Below, piece after piece: positions 1-12,300 of a stretch of 64,000 nucleotides of DNA. Both the position numbers and the translations under genes were made by a program. The notes beneath the pieces are model-generated. The model ran no database searches, was not told the DNA's origin, and worked only from the letters and a program-made list of their open reading frames with translations. Position 1 is the first letter of the stretch, and every line of letters starts with the position of its first letter. Source of the DNA: Paragorgia papillata (Eukaryota > Cnidaria > Anthozoa > Scleralcyonacea > Coralliidae); NCBI GenBank assembly GCA_035771165.1, contig JAWNZC010000322.1:5548001-5612000 (forward strand), read 5' to 3'.

Positions 1-474
1 TTGGAATTGAACTTGTACATACATTCAAATATATGCTAAAAAGACTTTTATTCTGGTGTTTTGGATCCTGTGTTATGGCTTTTTTGCACTTAATTCATGT
101 TCAATCTTATGTTCTTCACTCATGACGAAGTTTTCGCCACATCGCTACGACCAAAACCTAGCCAAAACATACAAAAAATACGAAGAATTATAGAAAATAT
201 ACTTCCTTACCTTTATAAAGTTGTGTTTTCACGATATTTGATATGTACAACATCTCAGTGATAAATGTTTTCAGTATTATGCTCTTTTGTTTGTCTCAAA
301 AACTACAGACCCCATTTTGAAAAAAAATAATCAACAGTTCAATGGACCAACAAATTCTAAAATCTCATACTTCAAAATGACAACTCCGAGGGGGAGACTG
401 AAACGAGTAAAGTCAGTGCAGTGTTGAATAAGTACCAGTCTCTTTTCCAAAACTACTTTTGAAGAACAATTTCT
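1..474. other. AT-rich flank, no gene seen
   Basis: No reading frame, repeat arm or RNA-like fold that I can support. It is ordinary AT-rich intergenic or intronic DNA. Confidence 0.5.
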
Positions 475-680
475 TGTGATGCAATAGTCACCGCGCTAGG
501 CGGTGACTATCACCTCAGATTCACCGCTGAGTGGACCAATCAGAAAGCTGGAAAGCTTCTTTTCCACTATGAAATTATACTAAGAGCGAATAGTCAACAA
601 GGCGAAACCGAGTTGACTATCGCTCATAGAAAACTCGGGCGAGTTGTCTAATTATATTGTTTTAGTATAAATTTACCAAC
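475..680. repeat. Palindromic MITE-like repeat
   Basis: Contains short hairpins such as GTCACCGCGCTAGGCGGTGAC and a second block pairing gttgacta with tagtcaac, then ends in ttgttttagtataaat. The same terminal string closes the palindrome near 19016, so both are probably members of one non-autonomous DNA transposon family. Exact ends and a target duplication were not found. Confidence 0.5.
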
Positions 681-1370
681 AAAAGTTAAATAAATTCTCG
701 ACCATAACATATTCTTTCAGGCTCGTTTAATACATTTTTTAACCGCCAACAACAAATGTTCAACAGTCATTTCGGACATTTCCTTGGCCCGTACAGTAAC
801 TGATGGAAAAGTAAAGTTTTCTTGCATAATTTACTTAGCATGGATTTTCATGTACAATATTGAAGCAATATACATCCACTCATTTGATTTGTAAAAGTGA
901 CAAAGTTGAAAGAAACATTCAATTTAGGATATAGTTTACATCACGAAATCTTGTCAACAGCTAGCGTAATTTTGAAATGTGTTTTGTTTGCAGTTATTTC
1001 GTTTTAAACGAACACAGATAAACAATTTAACGATCTTACCATTAATAATTTCCATTCTAACCATTTTGTTAGTCGTTTTTGTTTTCTGTAGAACGTATTG
1101 CTTCGCCTAAATGTTCAATTTCTTCTTTATTTGGCCACTCCGTTATAATTTCGGCGCCATTGTTGCTTAACAGAACAACCGCTGGCTCTAATGATAGTTG
1201 TTCGTGCTAATATACTACGCATCTTGTCATTGGTCAATTTTTTTAAAAGAATGACTTTCATTGGTTTATCCCAGAGGTTTATATCACCAATTATAAACTC
1301 CTGCAATAGCCAATGAAATTCGAGGATTTGCATTATAAACTTGTAAATTTATACTAAAAGATAATAGTAA
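681..1370. other. AT-rich, no gene seen
   Basis: Only short frames without recognisable domains. No repeat structure that I can define. Confidence 0.45.
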
Positions 1371-1500
1371 AGCGTGTTCTTGAGAGGGGACAAATTTCCG
1401 AAGAGGGGGACAAATTTCCTAGGAAATTGGAGGGGGGACAAATTTTTATTTTTTTTTTGGGGGGGGGGGAGAAATTTCCTGGGACACCGGCACATGGGTG
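1371..1500. repeat. G-rich simple repeat abutting a LINE fragment
   Basis: A degenerate repeat of the unit ggggacaaatttcc with runs of G and T (about 1440-1470). It replaces the 3' part of the LINE fragment that follows on the minus strand, so it marks a junction between two repeats. Confidence 0.55.
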
Positions 1501-1504
1501 ACAC

Positions 1505-2135
1505 CTCTTTGTCGATCCTATTCTTGATGCTGTTAGTTCGTACTGCCTGATCTTGCGCAGGAGTCCTTCCGTTTCTTTCTTTATGGTACCTCTTTTCAAC
1601 CAATCCCATGAATCCGGGTCTCTCACTTCCTCCGTTCCCTTCAGAAACTGTCCGTGCAATGCCTTCTTTCTGTATCTAATCAACCTTTTTGCTCTTATAC
1701 TTTGCTTTGTCACCCCTTCATCCAAAATCTTTTCATCAATTACAGCTTGAAGCAACCTTTCACTACTCGCCACAACATACTTGAATAAACTGCCTATTTC
1801 AATGTTCACATAGTCCTCTACACTTAACAAGCCTCGCCCACCCTCTGATCTTTTCACATAGAGTTTATCGACATCACCCTGTGGGTGAAGTGCTCTGTTA
1901 ATGATTAACAACTTTTCGTTTTCCTATCCAGCTTCCTGAGTTCTTCTTTGGTCCACTTGATAAACGCTGCATAGCGTATTATTGGATATTGCCTCTTTCA
2001 TGTTACCGTACTTTAAATCATCTGCTTTTAATATTCCAAGATATTTATATCCATCTCCTTCTTCTAGTCCCCTGATAACTTAAGCATCTGGCATCGTAAT
2101 CCCTTCACACTTGGACACCTTTCCCCTTTTCATGA
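1505..2135 (-). pseudogene. RLE-type (R2-like) LINE fragment, 3' part of the reverse transcriptase ORF
   Basis: Read on the minus strand, the pieces are: a GYKYLGIL stretch; WTKEELRKLDRKT; ALHPQGDVDKLYVKRSEGG; RGLLSVED; and, in another frame, QDQAVRTNSIKNRIDKE leading to the first cysteines of a knuckle. This order is the region after the reverse transcriptase in site-specific/RLE-type non-LTR retrotransposons, before the zinc knuckle and restriction-like endonuclease. A stop codon follows MPDA, part of the middle is deleted, and at least two frameshifts separate the pieces. The knuckle is cut off at the G-rich repeat near 1500, so the endonuclease is missing. It is a dead, truncated copy. 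The clade (R2 versus NeSL/R4) is not settled by this short region. Confidence 0.8.
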
Positions 2136-3018
2136 CCAGATTATTATTATTATTATTATCATTAGGTGTTCCATTTTTTACGGTGTTCCGCTGTTCCGTG
2201 TTTTACTGTTAAAACGCCCTCTGGCAATGGCTCCATATCCAAAATTCCGTTGTTAAGTACCTATATGTCTACAAACGTGGGAAGTTTGTTGCTTTTATCA
2301 CAAAATTAACAATTCTTATACATATCCGCTCAGCTATATAATAGTAAATAGAACTAGAGTCTTCGCCGGCTGGATTATATTTAAAGATTAAACATAAGAA
2401 CTAAAAATGTCCTGATAGAGATATAGAACTCGACTACGGTCTAGAGTTCTCGCCTCTATTCTCACATTCGAGTCTAATAAAATAATTAATTCTTCAGATT
2501 GAGAAATTACCTTCTCAAACTCATTAATAATTCATGAGGAAAACATAATGGATCAGTTACCGCGCCATCGGGTTTCGCTTACGTTGCATACCTTGAGTTG
2601 TCTGTCATCAACCATCTGTTGCGTGCAGCGCAGCATGTCTCCTTTGGTTTAACCTTGGTTATTTCATAACCCCATTTTCACCTCAAATTTCTCTGTAAAT
2701 ACTGATTTGTTTGAGAAGCTATATACCATCAACACACTTCTCGGTGTTTTCAAATCAGATAATAAACGGCTTCTCGTGTATGATATATTACATATTGCAC
2801 CTGCATGTCAGGTATTCGTAATGTTGACAGTTCAAGGAAATGGTTAGCGGCAACCGTGGTGTTATGTAGGAATCTAAAGCATGTTCCGAGACATCTTTTT
2901 CTTGTTTAATGAATGGCTTTTTAAATAAGTACAAGATGTTGGTTTTCAGAATTGCTAACAAGGAGGTCAATTTTCTAGTTTTTCTGTAGCTTACCTGGCC
3001 GACCTATACTAAACGAAG
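2136..3018. other. 5' flank of the transporter gene
   Basis: No other gene is seen. There is a short (ATT)n tract near 2142-2160. The sequence ttttctagtttttctgtag ending at 2989 is a good splice acceptor, so the start codon at 3019 may lie in a second, spliced 5' UTR exon. I cannot identify a core promoter. Confidence 0.4.
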
Positions 3019-3300
3019 ATGAGAATATCTATGGACGATGCACTGGTCAAACTTGGTGGTTTTGGATTATTCCAATGGCTGGTTTTTCTTGGTACAAGTG
3101 TAACAGAAATGGCAATAGGTTTTCAAACTTTTCTTCAAACATTTCTCACTGCTGAACCTAATTGGGCATGTAAAAATGAAAGCACAATATGCAACTTTAC
3201 TAAATCAATTGGATTTCGGGATGACAATTACAACGCCAGATGTGAAATGCCACGATCCGAATGGACTTTCTCTGATGACTTCACGTCTATCGTCACTGAG
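3019..3300 (+). CDS. SLC22-like gene, exon 1
   Basis: Residues 1-94: cytosolic start, first membrane helix and the cysteine-containing extracellular loop. It ends in phase 0 at ACTGAG before gtaatt. The upstream sequence contains a plausible UTR splice acceptor at 2988-2989. Confidence 0.9.
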
Positions 3301-6300
3301 GTAATTAAAGTAGTAACAATAATATACAGTCGAACCTCCATTATTACAAGCGACTATCTTTGTTGTACGAAAAAATGGTTCATTGAAAAATTATCACGGG
3401 GAGCCTAATAGCTAAACCAGACACAGTGCTAAAAAGCGGTGCCCTGTCAACATGTCCTCCTACCTAGAATTACCAATAATCAGTAAGTGTGAAACGGCCT
3501 TGAATTACCAATAATTGATAATTGTAGGTAATTCTCTGTCCCACATGCGGGATGTTAAACTTGAACACATAAAGCTAAAAATCCTAGAGGGGTGTTGTGG
3601 TCGGGGTCTGAGAGGAGACACACTTTTCCGGAGGGTTGTGGTTAGGTTTAGGTTCACCGGGGTTTTTGGTTAGGTTTAGGGTTTCCGGGGGGGTTAGGGT
3701 TAGGTTGGGGTGGTGGGTTGGGAATTAGTTTTTTAAAATTAACGATTATTGGTAATTCTAGGGATTTCACACTTACTGATTATTGGTAATTCTAGGTAGG
3801 AGGATATGCTGGCCCTGTGGCGTTCAAAACATCGCGTTAAAAATGTCGCGTAAAAAATGCGGCTTTCTATTGATTCCTAAGGAACGAACGAACGAAATCA
3901 CACACAGAATATAAAGCACTGATCTCTATAAAAGGACTGGATAGAGCATCTATTATTGTTCAGCAGCAACCTCGTCCCCAGGGCCATTTGTGGGGGCTGG
4001 CCAAGAGCTGAGCTATCACCACATCTGATTGGTCGAGATAACATTGGATGTTTTAGGTATTCTGATTGGTGGAAACAAGGCGGGCGGCAGGCTGACTCGC
4101 GGGCATTTGTTTATAGGGCTCAAATTACATTAAATAAGTGTTACCAGAATTACCGGCTGTTAAAAAACAACTTCAAAATGAATGAAAATGTGAGGAAAGT
4201 TGGCGAAACACCCAAAAAAAACGTCGGAAGAATATGTAATGATGGGTCGTGTCGTCTCTGTGCCCTGGCTTCCATACAACGAAGTCCAAGGGACGGCGGC
4301 AATTCAGTGTGTTTTCTAAATCGGGCGAACGAAAGACTTGGTGAACAAAGTCAAAAAGTATTTTGGCTGCGAAAGGAAAGTACACCACATGGCAGAATTT
4401 ACGTGTTTGGCCATTGAGAAGCAGGCTTTTTTCAAACAAGAATTATCGACTAATTAACGAAGCCTAAATGCTTTTCAAAACGCTGAATTGAATCCACCGA
4501 AAACTCACGAAACCAAGGTTCAGATAGACGGCCGGCCAAGGCTTCAAAATATTACGTTTGATGGCATTTTCTGTTATCGAAGCAGGCAACCATGCCGAAT
4601 TGTATCGGATGGTGCATACTTTGAAGGTGAGGGGGGTTGCCATCTGTAATTATTGATTTATATACTAAAATATAGAGCTTTTTGAACGTACAATATGATG
4701 GATGGGATATCTGTAAAGAGCTGTCGAATATACGTTTGTGTTTTAGTTGAATTGCTAAATTCAGAATGCATCCAATCAGCGTGCGTGAAGTTCTGATTAT
4801 TCTAATACGCATAACTCACAATCATAAACAAACAAGAAACATGGCGCAAATTCACCTAAATATAACACTTCGAAGAACAGCCATAACAAGCAGCCACCTC
4901 AAGTTTTTGTTACAAGCAGGCAACCACCATAGAAATGTAGCTTAGACATTGATCAAGATGACTAGACCGGTTGCCTTTGGTGTATCACAAGATAGCACTG
5001 TTGAACCGCCAGAACCGGTGAGTTAAATGTCTAAGGAACAATATAAGTAACACTACACTGTAGTACAAAGCTCAGCTTTATAACAGTAGATACATGGCGG
5101 TATCGGCAAATTATCAAAACAAAACGAGGTAATTTACGAATATGAGACTTTGCTGTAGTTACCAGATCTAATAAATTTCTGATTCTTTGCAAGCTTGTGT
5201 TCTTATGGCTGTTCTTCGAAGTGTTATATTTAGGTGTATTTACGCCATATTTCTTGTTTGTTTATCATTGTGAGTTATGCGAATTATAACTTCACACACG
5301 CTGATTGGATGCATTCTGAAGTGAGCCAAAATAGAACATCAACGTAGTTTGCATGACTCCACAGAAATCTCATCCATTCCAATATGTTTTTAAAAAACCA
5401 TAAATTTTAGTATATCAATTCAAAATTACAGCTGGCAACCCCCCTCACGTTCAAAGTATATACTATCCGATACGATCTGGCATGATTGCCTGCTTGTAAC
5501 AAAAAATGCCATCAACGGTGTTTTTGAGACACTTTTATCGAGGTTGGCCGGCCGTGTAAGGGCCTGTTTATATGATCCCGGTGTACCGGGATGTCCCGGT
5601 AAGTTGGCAAAAATGTGTTGACGGAAATCGTCTTAAAGCTATCGTCAGAGAGAAACGTAAGGAACTTAAAAAATTGGGCAACTTTATAAACAAATGAATG
5701 AGATTCGAAAATAGGAATATCATTCGCTATTTTTAACGTTGATGAGTAAACAAGGCGGGATTGGAATAATGCATGGTATTGGAAAAATGGATAAGATATG
5801 AATGTTGAAAATCGGTACTGTACTGTCACAGAGTGAGCAGGAGTGGCAGAAGGTCTGGTCTATTTTGTGTTCGAGTATTACTGCCACCCCTTCCAATAGC
5901 CCGCGTTACTGTTTCTGGCGGTAGCCATAAGAGATGTGGGCTCTGCAGTAGGAATGATTGCGCTTCGACATAGTCATTAAGTAAAGTGTGAACTAAAAGG
6001 TAAAGAGTCGAGGCTTTACTACATCATTGTTTTTAACTTTTTTTTAATTAATAATATGAACAGGTACAGCAACTATAAAGTTTTAACTCTTTTTAATAAA
6101 TAATATGAACGGATGAACAGGTACAGCAACTATAAAGTTTTAACTCTTTTTAATAAATAATATGAATGGATGAACAGGTACAGCAACTATAAAAAGTTCA
6201 ATAATAAATTTCAAGAGCATAAAGTTCAATAAAACAAAAATAATGATAACATTAACCTAGCATCGAATAGAAAAGTGTAGTCTGGAGTATCAAATAGTTG

Positions 6301-9300
6301 ATGCGAAACAGCTTTAAAAAAGCAGTCACCTCCACTGCCAACATCAAATGGTTTCAATCCAAGTTCACTTAATCTTATTGTTAATATCAGGTCTAAACCA
6401 AACATTTCTTTTGTTGTGTTATTTTCTGTTGCAAGAGGACCTGGGTTTGATTCAATATCACCGGATATTAATAACTTTCTTCTTGATGCACAGAACGAAA
6501 AATCGTTTTTGGATATACGATTGCTGACAAACCAAGAAGTTTGTGGCAATTGTTTTTGCATATTGCAATACCTATTTTTGGGAAGGGTTTATTGGGAAAA
6601 GTTGTCTTCTTTTTATTTTCAAATAACTTTTATTCAAAACCTTAGGTTTGAACAGACGTTTAACCTTATACTTTTTTAAACCCACGTCCAAATATTTGGT
6701 AAAGAAACTATTGCTTCTATGTAAATAACTCGCAAACCATGACTTGTAATTGCTTGAAATATTATATAGCTTTGATGTCTTGGGAACATATTTTCTTATA
6801 ACAGACTTAACCTTTTGTTTTAACGATCTTTTGCCCAAGCAGGACATTACTTTTTTCATGTTTACTCTTGAAGGTTCTCGATCACGATGTCTAAATCTCT
6901 TACTATAAAGTTTTGACGAACTAGTAAATTGCCTGATTGTTGATCTACTAGTGAAGGCAAACAAATGTGGCATATACCCAGTCGCTGTTTTCTTAATAAC
7001 AGTACTCGATTTATCAAACTCTATATATCAATACTTATCTCACTATAAACACAATTATTTTGAACTTTACACGCTTCGAATGTGGTTCAGCTTGGTGAAT
7101 GGAGGTTTCATAGCAGTGTTGCTCTCCAAGCAAATTCTGTATTGTTTATCTCGAAAAGAACGACTTTTGAATCTCGTAAGAGATTTTCTGTTCTCACAAA
7201 TCGAATCAATTGTATCCCCCGAACGAATCGAATCAATTGGTCTCCCAAAGGAGATATTTTTTGGTTCCCACACAGGGAATAAATTCTGCCTCCCGGAGGA
7301 GTTTCATGATTTCCAACAATGAACTAATTTTGCCTCCCGAAAGAGTTTTATGTTACCTGCTCGGGGATTTTCAGCTATAAGCCTTAAGTTGGTTTGAATT
7401 CGACTGGTGCTTTGCAAACCACTCTCGATCAATTCTGGCCTTAACCGCCAAGGAGCACTAGTTACTCCAGAACTAGGAAACCCTTTCAATCCACCAGCAT
7501 TACACAGTAGTCGAAAGCGCTGCCAAATCAGATTTCTAAATTTATTAAAATGCATGACTTACTTTCTTAACTTGTCTTTTTACTGTACTTTGAACCACAT
7601 GAGGCCACAAAAAAACAAACTGAAAGTCCCGGATCAGAACACTGCCACGTGACCCACAGCACTGTCGTACTTGCCCGCCTAATCCCGGAGTGCAATTCGT
7701 GTTCTGATTGGATCCATAAGTACCGATGACTTCCGAAATGTTAACACGGAAATTCATCACCCAATCGGAACCTCATCTCATGACATAGTGCCACAGCTTC
7801 AATAGAAGCAGTGACACAAAAACCGTAAAAGTGTGCACCTTGCTAACTTGTTTAATCAATTTCTCGACGTTCTGTAACACATAATTATACACGACAGACC
7901 CAAAATATAATTGAACACATGAAATAATTCAGAACAGCAAAAATCCCGACAATTTACAAGTTAAAACTAAAATTATTATTGTCGCTTCGTCGCTAAACAA
8001 ACATCCATCGTCTGACTCGTCTCGTAATTCTTCGCAGTTTCGTCTCAGAACTTTAAAATTATATTCGAGAATACAAGGTCGATGTAGTTTAGCCAAAATT
8101 CCTGGCAAAAAGTACAATTTCTTACCTGAGCGGCTGAGCCGATTACTGCCGAGTGCCGATGGCGACGCGGACATTTAAAACACACTCGTCAAATCGTCTG
8201 GTTGACGATTTTGAGAAAAGTGAAGAAAGGCCATTTGTATCGATTGTATTGTTAAACATGTTGGGCCTTTTTAATCGGTAAACAAATATTTTTTCTGGTC
8301 TTCGAACAAGCGAACGATCGTCGATGACTGTTACAAATTATAGGGAACTGGGAACCAGAGGACTGGGAACAAAAACCCAATTTTGGGGAGTTTTGGGGTC
8401 TTTTTAGTCTGCGTAGCAGGTATTACTGGATGAGGGGACTGGGGAGAGGGCTTAGAAGTAACGCCTGCAGTGGAGCTCTTTGGTTTTGTCAAACACCCCC
8501 AGGGGCGTAGGAACAGGCGGGAAAACGGGGCATGTGACCCCCCAACTTTGTCATGAAGTGCCCTTTTTGCAACAGAAAAGTGCCCTTTTTATGATAAAAC
8601 ACGTGTTTCAAGTGTCCTTTTGAACTCCTGTGCCCCTCCAAGATCAACTTGCTTCCTACGCCACTGAACACCCCCAAATGAAATATGATCTCGAGCGGCC
8701 AATAATAATTCTCTTTGTATAAAGAACAATTATAGTACAATTAAAGGGAGTTAAAAGACTGAGAGTTGGTCGCAAATCTGTGGAAGGGATAAATTAATAT
8801 TAACGGAATATGTCTGCTGACAAATATTTCTCAAACTGTGGACTGGAAATGTATGAAATTAGGTGTGAATGGTAGAGTAATCCTGTTTCTATCAATGGCA
8901 ACGAATATTCATGGAAAAAACAGTAATGACAGCGAGTGTTTACCGAAATAAAACAGTTGTGAAAGGTATATAAATAGTAGTGATTTAATATTTAACGGAA
9001 ATGTCTGCGGCGTCCCACGGTGTCTGCTCACAAATATTTCTCAAACTGTGGACTGGAAATTTATAAAATTAGGTGTGAATGGTAGAGTAACCCTGTTTCT
9101 ATCAATGGCAACGGATATTCATGAAAAGAACAGTAATGACAGCGAGTGTTTACCAAAATAAAACCGTTGAGTGAAAGGTATACCATATTGAACGGAAATG
9201 TCTGCGGCGTCCCACGGTGTTCGCTCGCAAATATTTTCAGAAATTTTATGACTGACAGAGACATGTGAAAGCAAAGCGTCTCACGGTGTTCGCTTTCAAA

Positions 9301-12300
9301 ATCAAATTCAGGAACTTCCTATTATTAAAATATATTCCAAAACAATAATTAAAATCCCGTTCGTCAGCGAACGGGTTTTTCAAAGCCCTCTCCCCAGTGC
9401 AACTTGTGCACTTCATAGGTTCTGTTGACGTGCAATGGCTACCCCCAGCGGCCCGAAGTTTGACTTCACCCAATCATAGGGCCTGTCTTATGGAGTTAGC
9501 GTTTCCAGTTTATTTAGAGTTCACCAATCTCGAGCCCATAGTCACCCCCTTTTTGGTCAGCGGGAGAGCGCGGGGGAGACTCTGGGGAAATTGGATTTAA
9601 TTACCCCTGAAATGAGGGGTTCCGGTTGTTAAGCGCATGATCGTAGCCTCATCTGCTGTGCAGGATGTGCGTTGTGTTCATTATATTTGTTTGAAATCGC
9701 AAATACTATATTTGTGAGAACCCTGCATAAAATGCAGATCAGATGCACGTTAAAATTGTCGGAGAGAGACTGACACTGCTGGTGGTGGCACTTGACATAA
9801 ACGTTCTTGAAATCCAAGGTAAACTTACTAAACTATCAATTCACGACGCCAATATCGTCCTCGATCAGACGATCACAAGCCTTTTAATACAAGTGCGAAG
9901 GCTGATTGATTCCTTCTTTAATTGTCTTAAATATGCTTTTTCGTTGTTTAAATTGTTTTACATTTATACATCAAATATAACGACAAATCCCACCAGGGTT
10001 TGTTTTTGTTCATTTTGTTCATTTGTTATTCGAAATTCGTCTTAAGTCTTTTAAACTTTGCTATGAAGTTTGTTTGTGTGACTGAGACCCAGATATATTA
10101 AACAAAGAGAGGAGATGTAAATGAGGCGTCTAAATTTGAAGATATATATGTTTATTGAATTAAGCAATATATTTGACTTTCATTATTTTACAATCTGTAT
10201 GTTTTGAATCGATGAATTCAATAAATTTAAATGAGCCAATCAAAACAGAGAATCAATCCAGTTTCCCCAGAGTCTCCCCCGCGCTCTCCCGCTGACCAAA
10301 AAGGGGGTGACTATGGGCTCGAGATTGAGAGTTCACTGGCCTCCGCTCCTTGGTAATGACCAAAAGGATCGCAGGCTCTGGGTACGAGATTGCAGTCGAT
10401 GCGGGAAGTGTGCAGCGGCGGCCATCTTGGGTCCTAAACAATATGGCGCACATTTTTAACGATGTTTTTCGCCAAATTCGGGAAGTTTGCCAAGATTTAC
10501 CACCGAATTAAGGTTCGTAATCTTATTTTATATAATAGTTAAGTGTTTTGAACTCTTTATTCCTTTTACAAAGGCTTTTTTTTGCGGAAGATACCTGTAT
10601 TTGCATCACGAATCACGGTTTAACAAAATAGGCGGTAAACAAATGTCTTCCAAGTCCGCATGTGTACTTGTTTCTCTCTTTATTTTGTAGTATAAACGCC
10701 GTATTATGAAATGGTTTACTGTGATGGGTTTCCTTTAAGTTTTGATTGATTTATTGCCGATTATTAAATCCAAATGGGAATTCAAATTTGGAAAAGTTTT
10801 GGCATAAAACCTTATAAGTTACATGCAATTTATAACTTAGTATAAAAAATCTTTAACGTGAACGCATAAATTCAGTGAGATATTAATTATAACTTTTGGA
10901 ATTAGTATTTTAATTTGGACATTTGATTTTAGTAACAGGTCAATGACTCATTGACTATAAATGGGTGCCACACTCCCGTGGAGCCATTAATTAGATGCTT
11001 GAGTTAATATACTGTCTATAAATATCTGCTAGGCTAGCTAATTGTCCATTTCCCAAAAGTGTTGAAGACTGGTAAAGAGCATTGAGCGCTGGTGTTCTTG
11101 GGATCGTTTGGAGGGACAGTGTCATTCTGCTTACGCTACCAAGCATGAAATCTGTCCCTCCAAACGATCCCAAGTACCCTAGCGTTCCTAACCCGTCACC
11201 AGTCTTCAACTCTTTTGGGAAATGGCCAATGGCAAGACTTGGCATTAGTATTGTTTCTAATTTTTAAACAACGAAAGATAATTTTGTGCTACTTCAAACG
11301 CAACCTCGTACCCAGGCTCTTTGCTCGGCGCCCCCTAACTCGTGGCTGGAGCAAAGATCCTGGTTCGTTGTGGTCACGTGACAATCATGAAACAGCAATT
11401 CTTGGTGGGGGAGGGGTGAATTTTGTGCTATGGCTGAATCGCTTTCTGTAGCGTTGACTAGCTGGTTTAATAATAACACAAAAAGACTGTAAAGAGCTCT
11501 GGCACTTTGCAGTAAAGTAAGCGAACTTGGTCTGATATTCTGACACTGCAAAAGATGGTTCAGGAGCGCTAGCTCTAATATACGAGTATATATAACAACG
11601 GGAACAAGTTTACATAATATGGAAATGGGCGAAAGTAAAGTATTTTTTACATTGCTTTTTGATTACGACTCCCACAGCTAACAGTCCAAGCAAAGTGAGT
11701 CTATGGATTAAGAGAGCGAAATATATAAGGCATGTAGTTTCACGTTCGATATATACAAAAGTTGTTGACACGAAGCCAACCGTACTTTGTTACGTAAAAT
11801 ATTTTCTCTATTCTGATTTCCTAGGCGGTGAAGCCGAACGTTTTGAGGTACATGATTTGATTCTGTTCAATTGACATTGTCGAATAATTCTGAATATTTT
11901 CTTCATACATACATGTATTGGATTATTCTATAGCAAAGCAAAAAGATGGTAAACTGCCAAAATATATTTTTAATGAACAGACGTTTTGTGCGAAGCCTTT
12001 CATCAGAGTAAAAGCGCTCCGCTCAAAACGTGAGTATTTCATTATTAAAAATCTCAGCTGTTTACCACCTTTTCGGTTTTCTACATTCAGAACAGTGCCT
12101 ATGCAACACTATAATTTGTAACACTATTGCATTATTCCGTTTGATAATAAATTGTCAAAGTTTCAATGAAGTTTGACATGCATGAATAGCATTGAACTCT
12201 GAAGCAACCGACAAATAATAAATGATACGCGAATTGTGCTCTATTTTATCCGGACCAGTTCAATATCCAGTTGACATTGGCTTACATTTTTATACATATA

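Noticed and set aside
3600..3720. True chromosome end or telomere fusion
   Set aside because: The TTAGGG units are few, degenerate and enclosed by inverted ends of a MITE.
6560..6590. Programmed -1 frameshift between the basic frame and the 2A-OTU frame
   Set aside because: tcccaaaaatagg is not a canonical slippery heptamer in the zero frame; a one-base deletion in the A-run is simpler.
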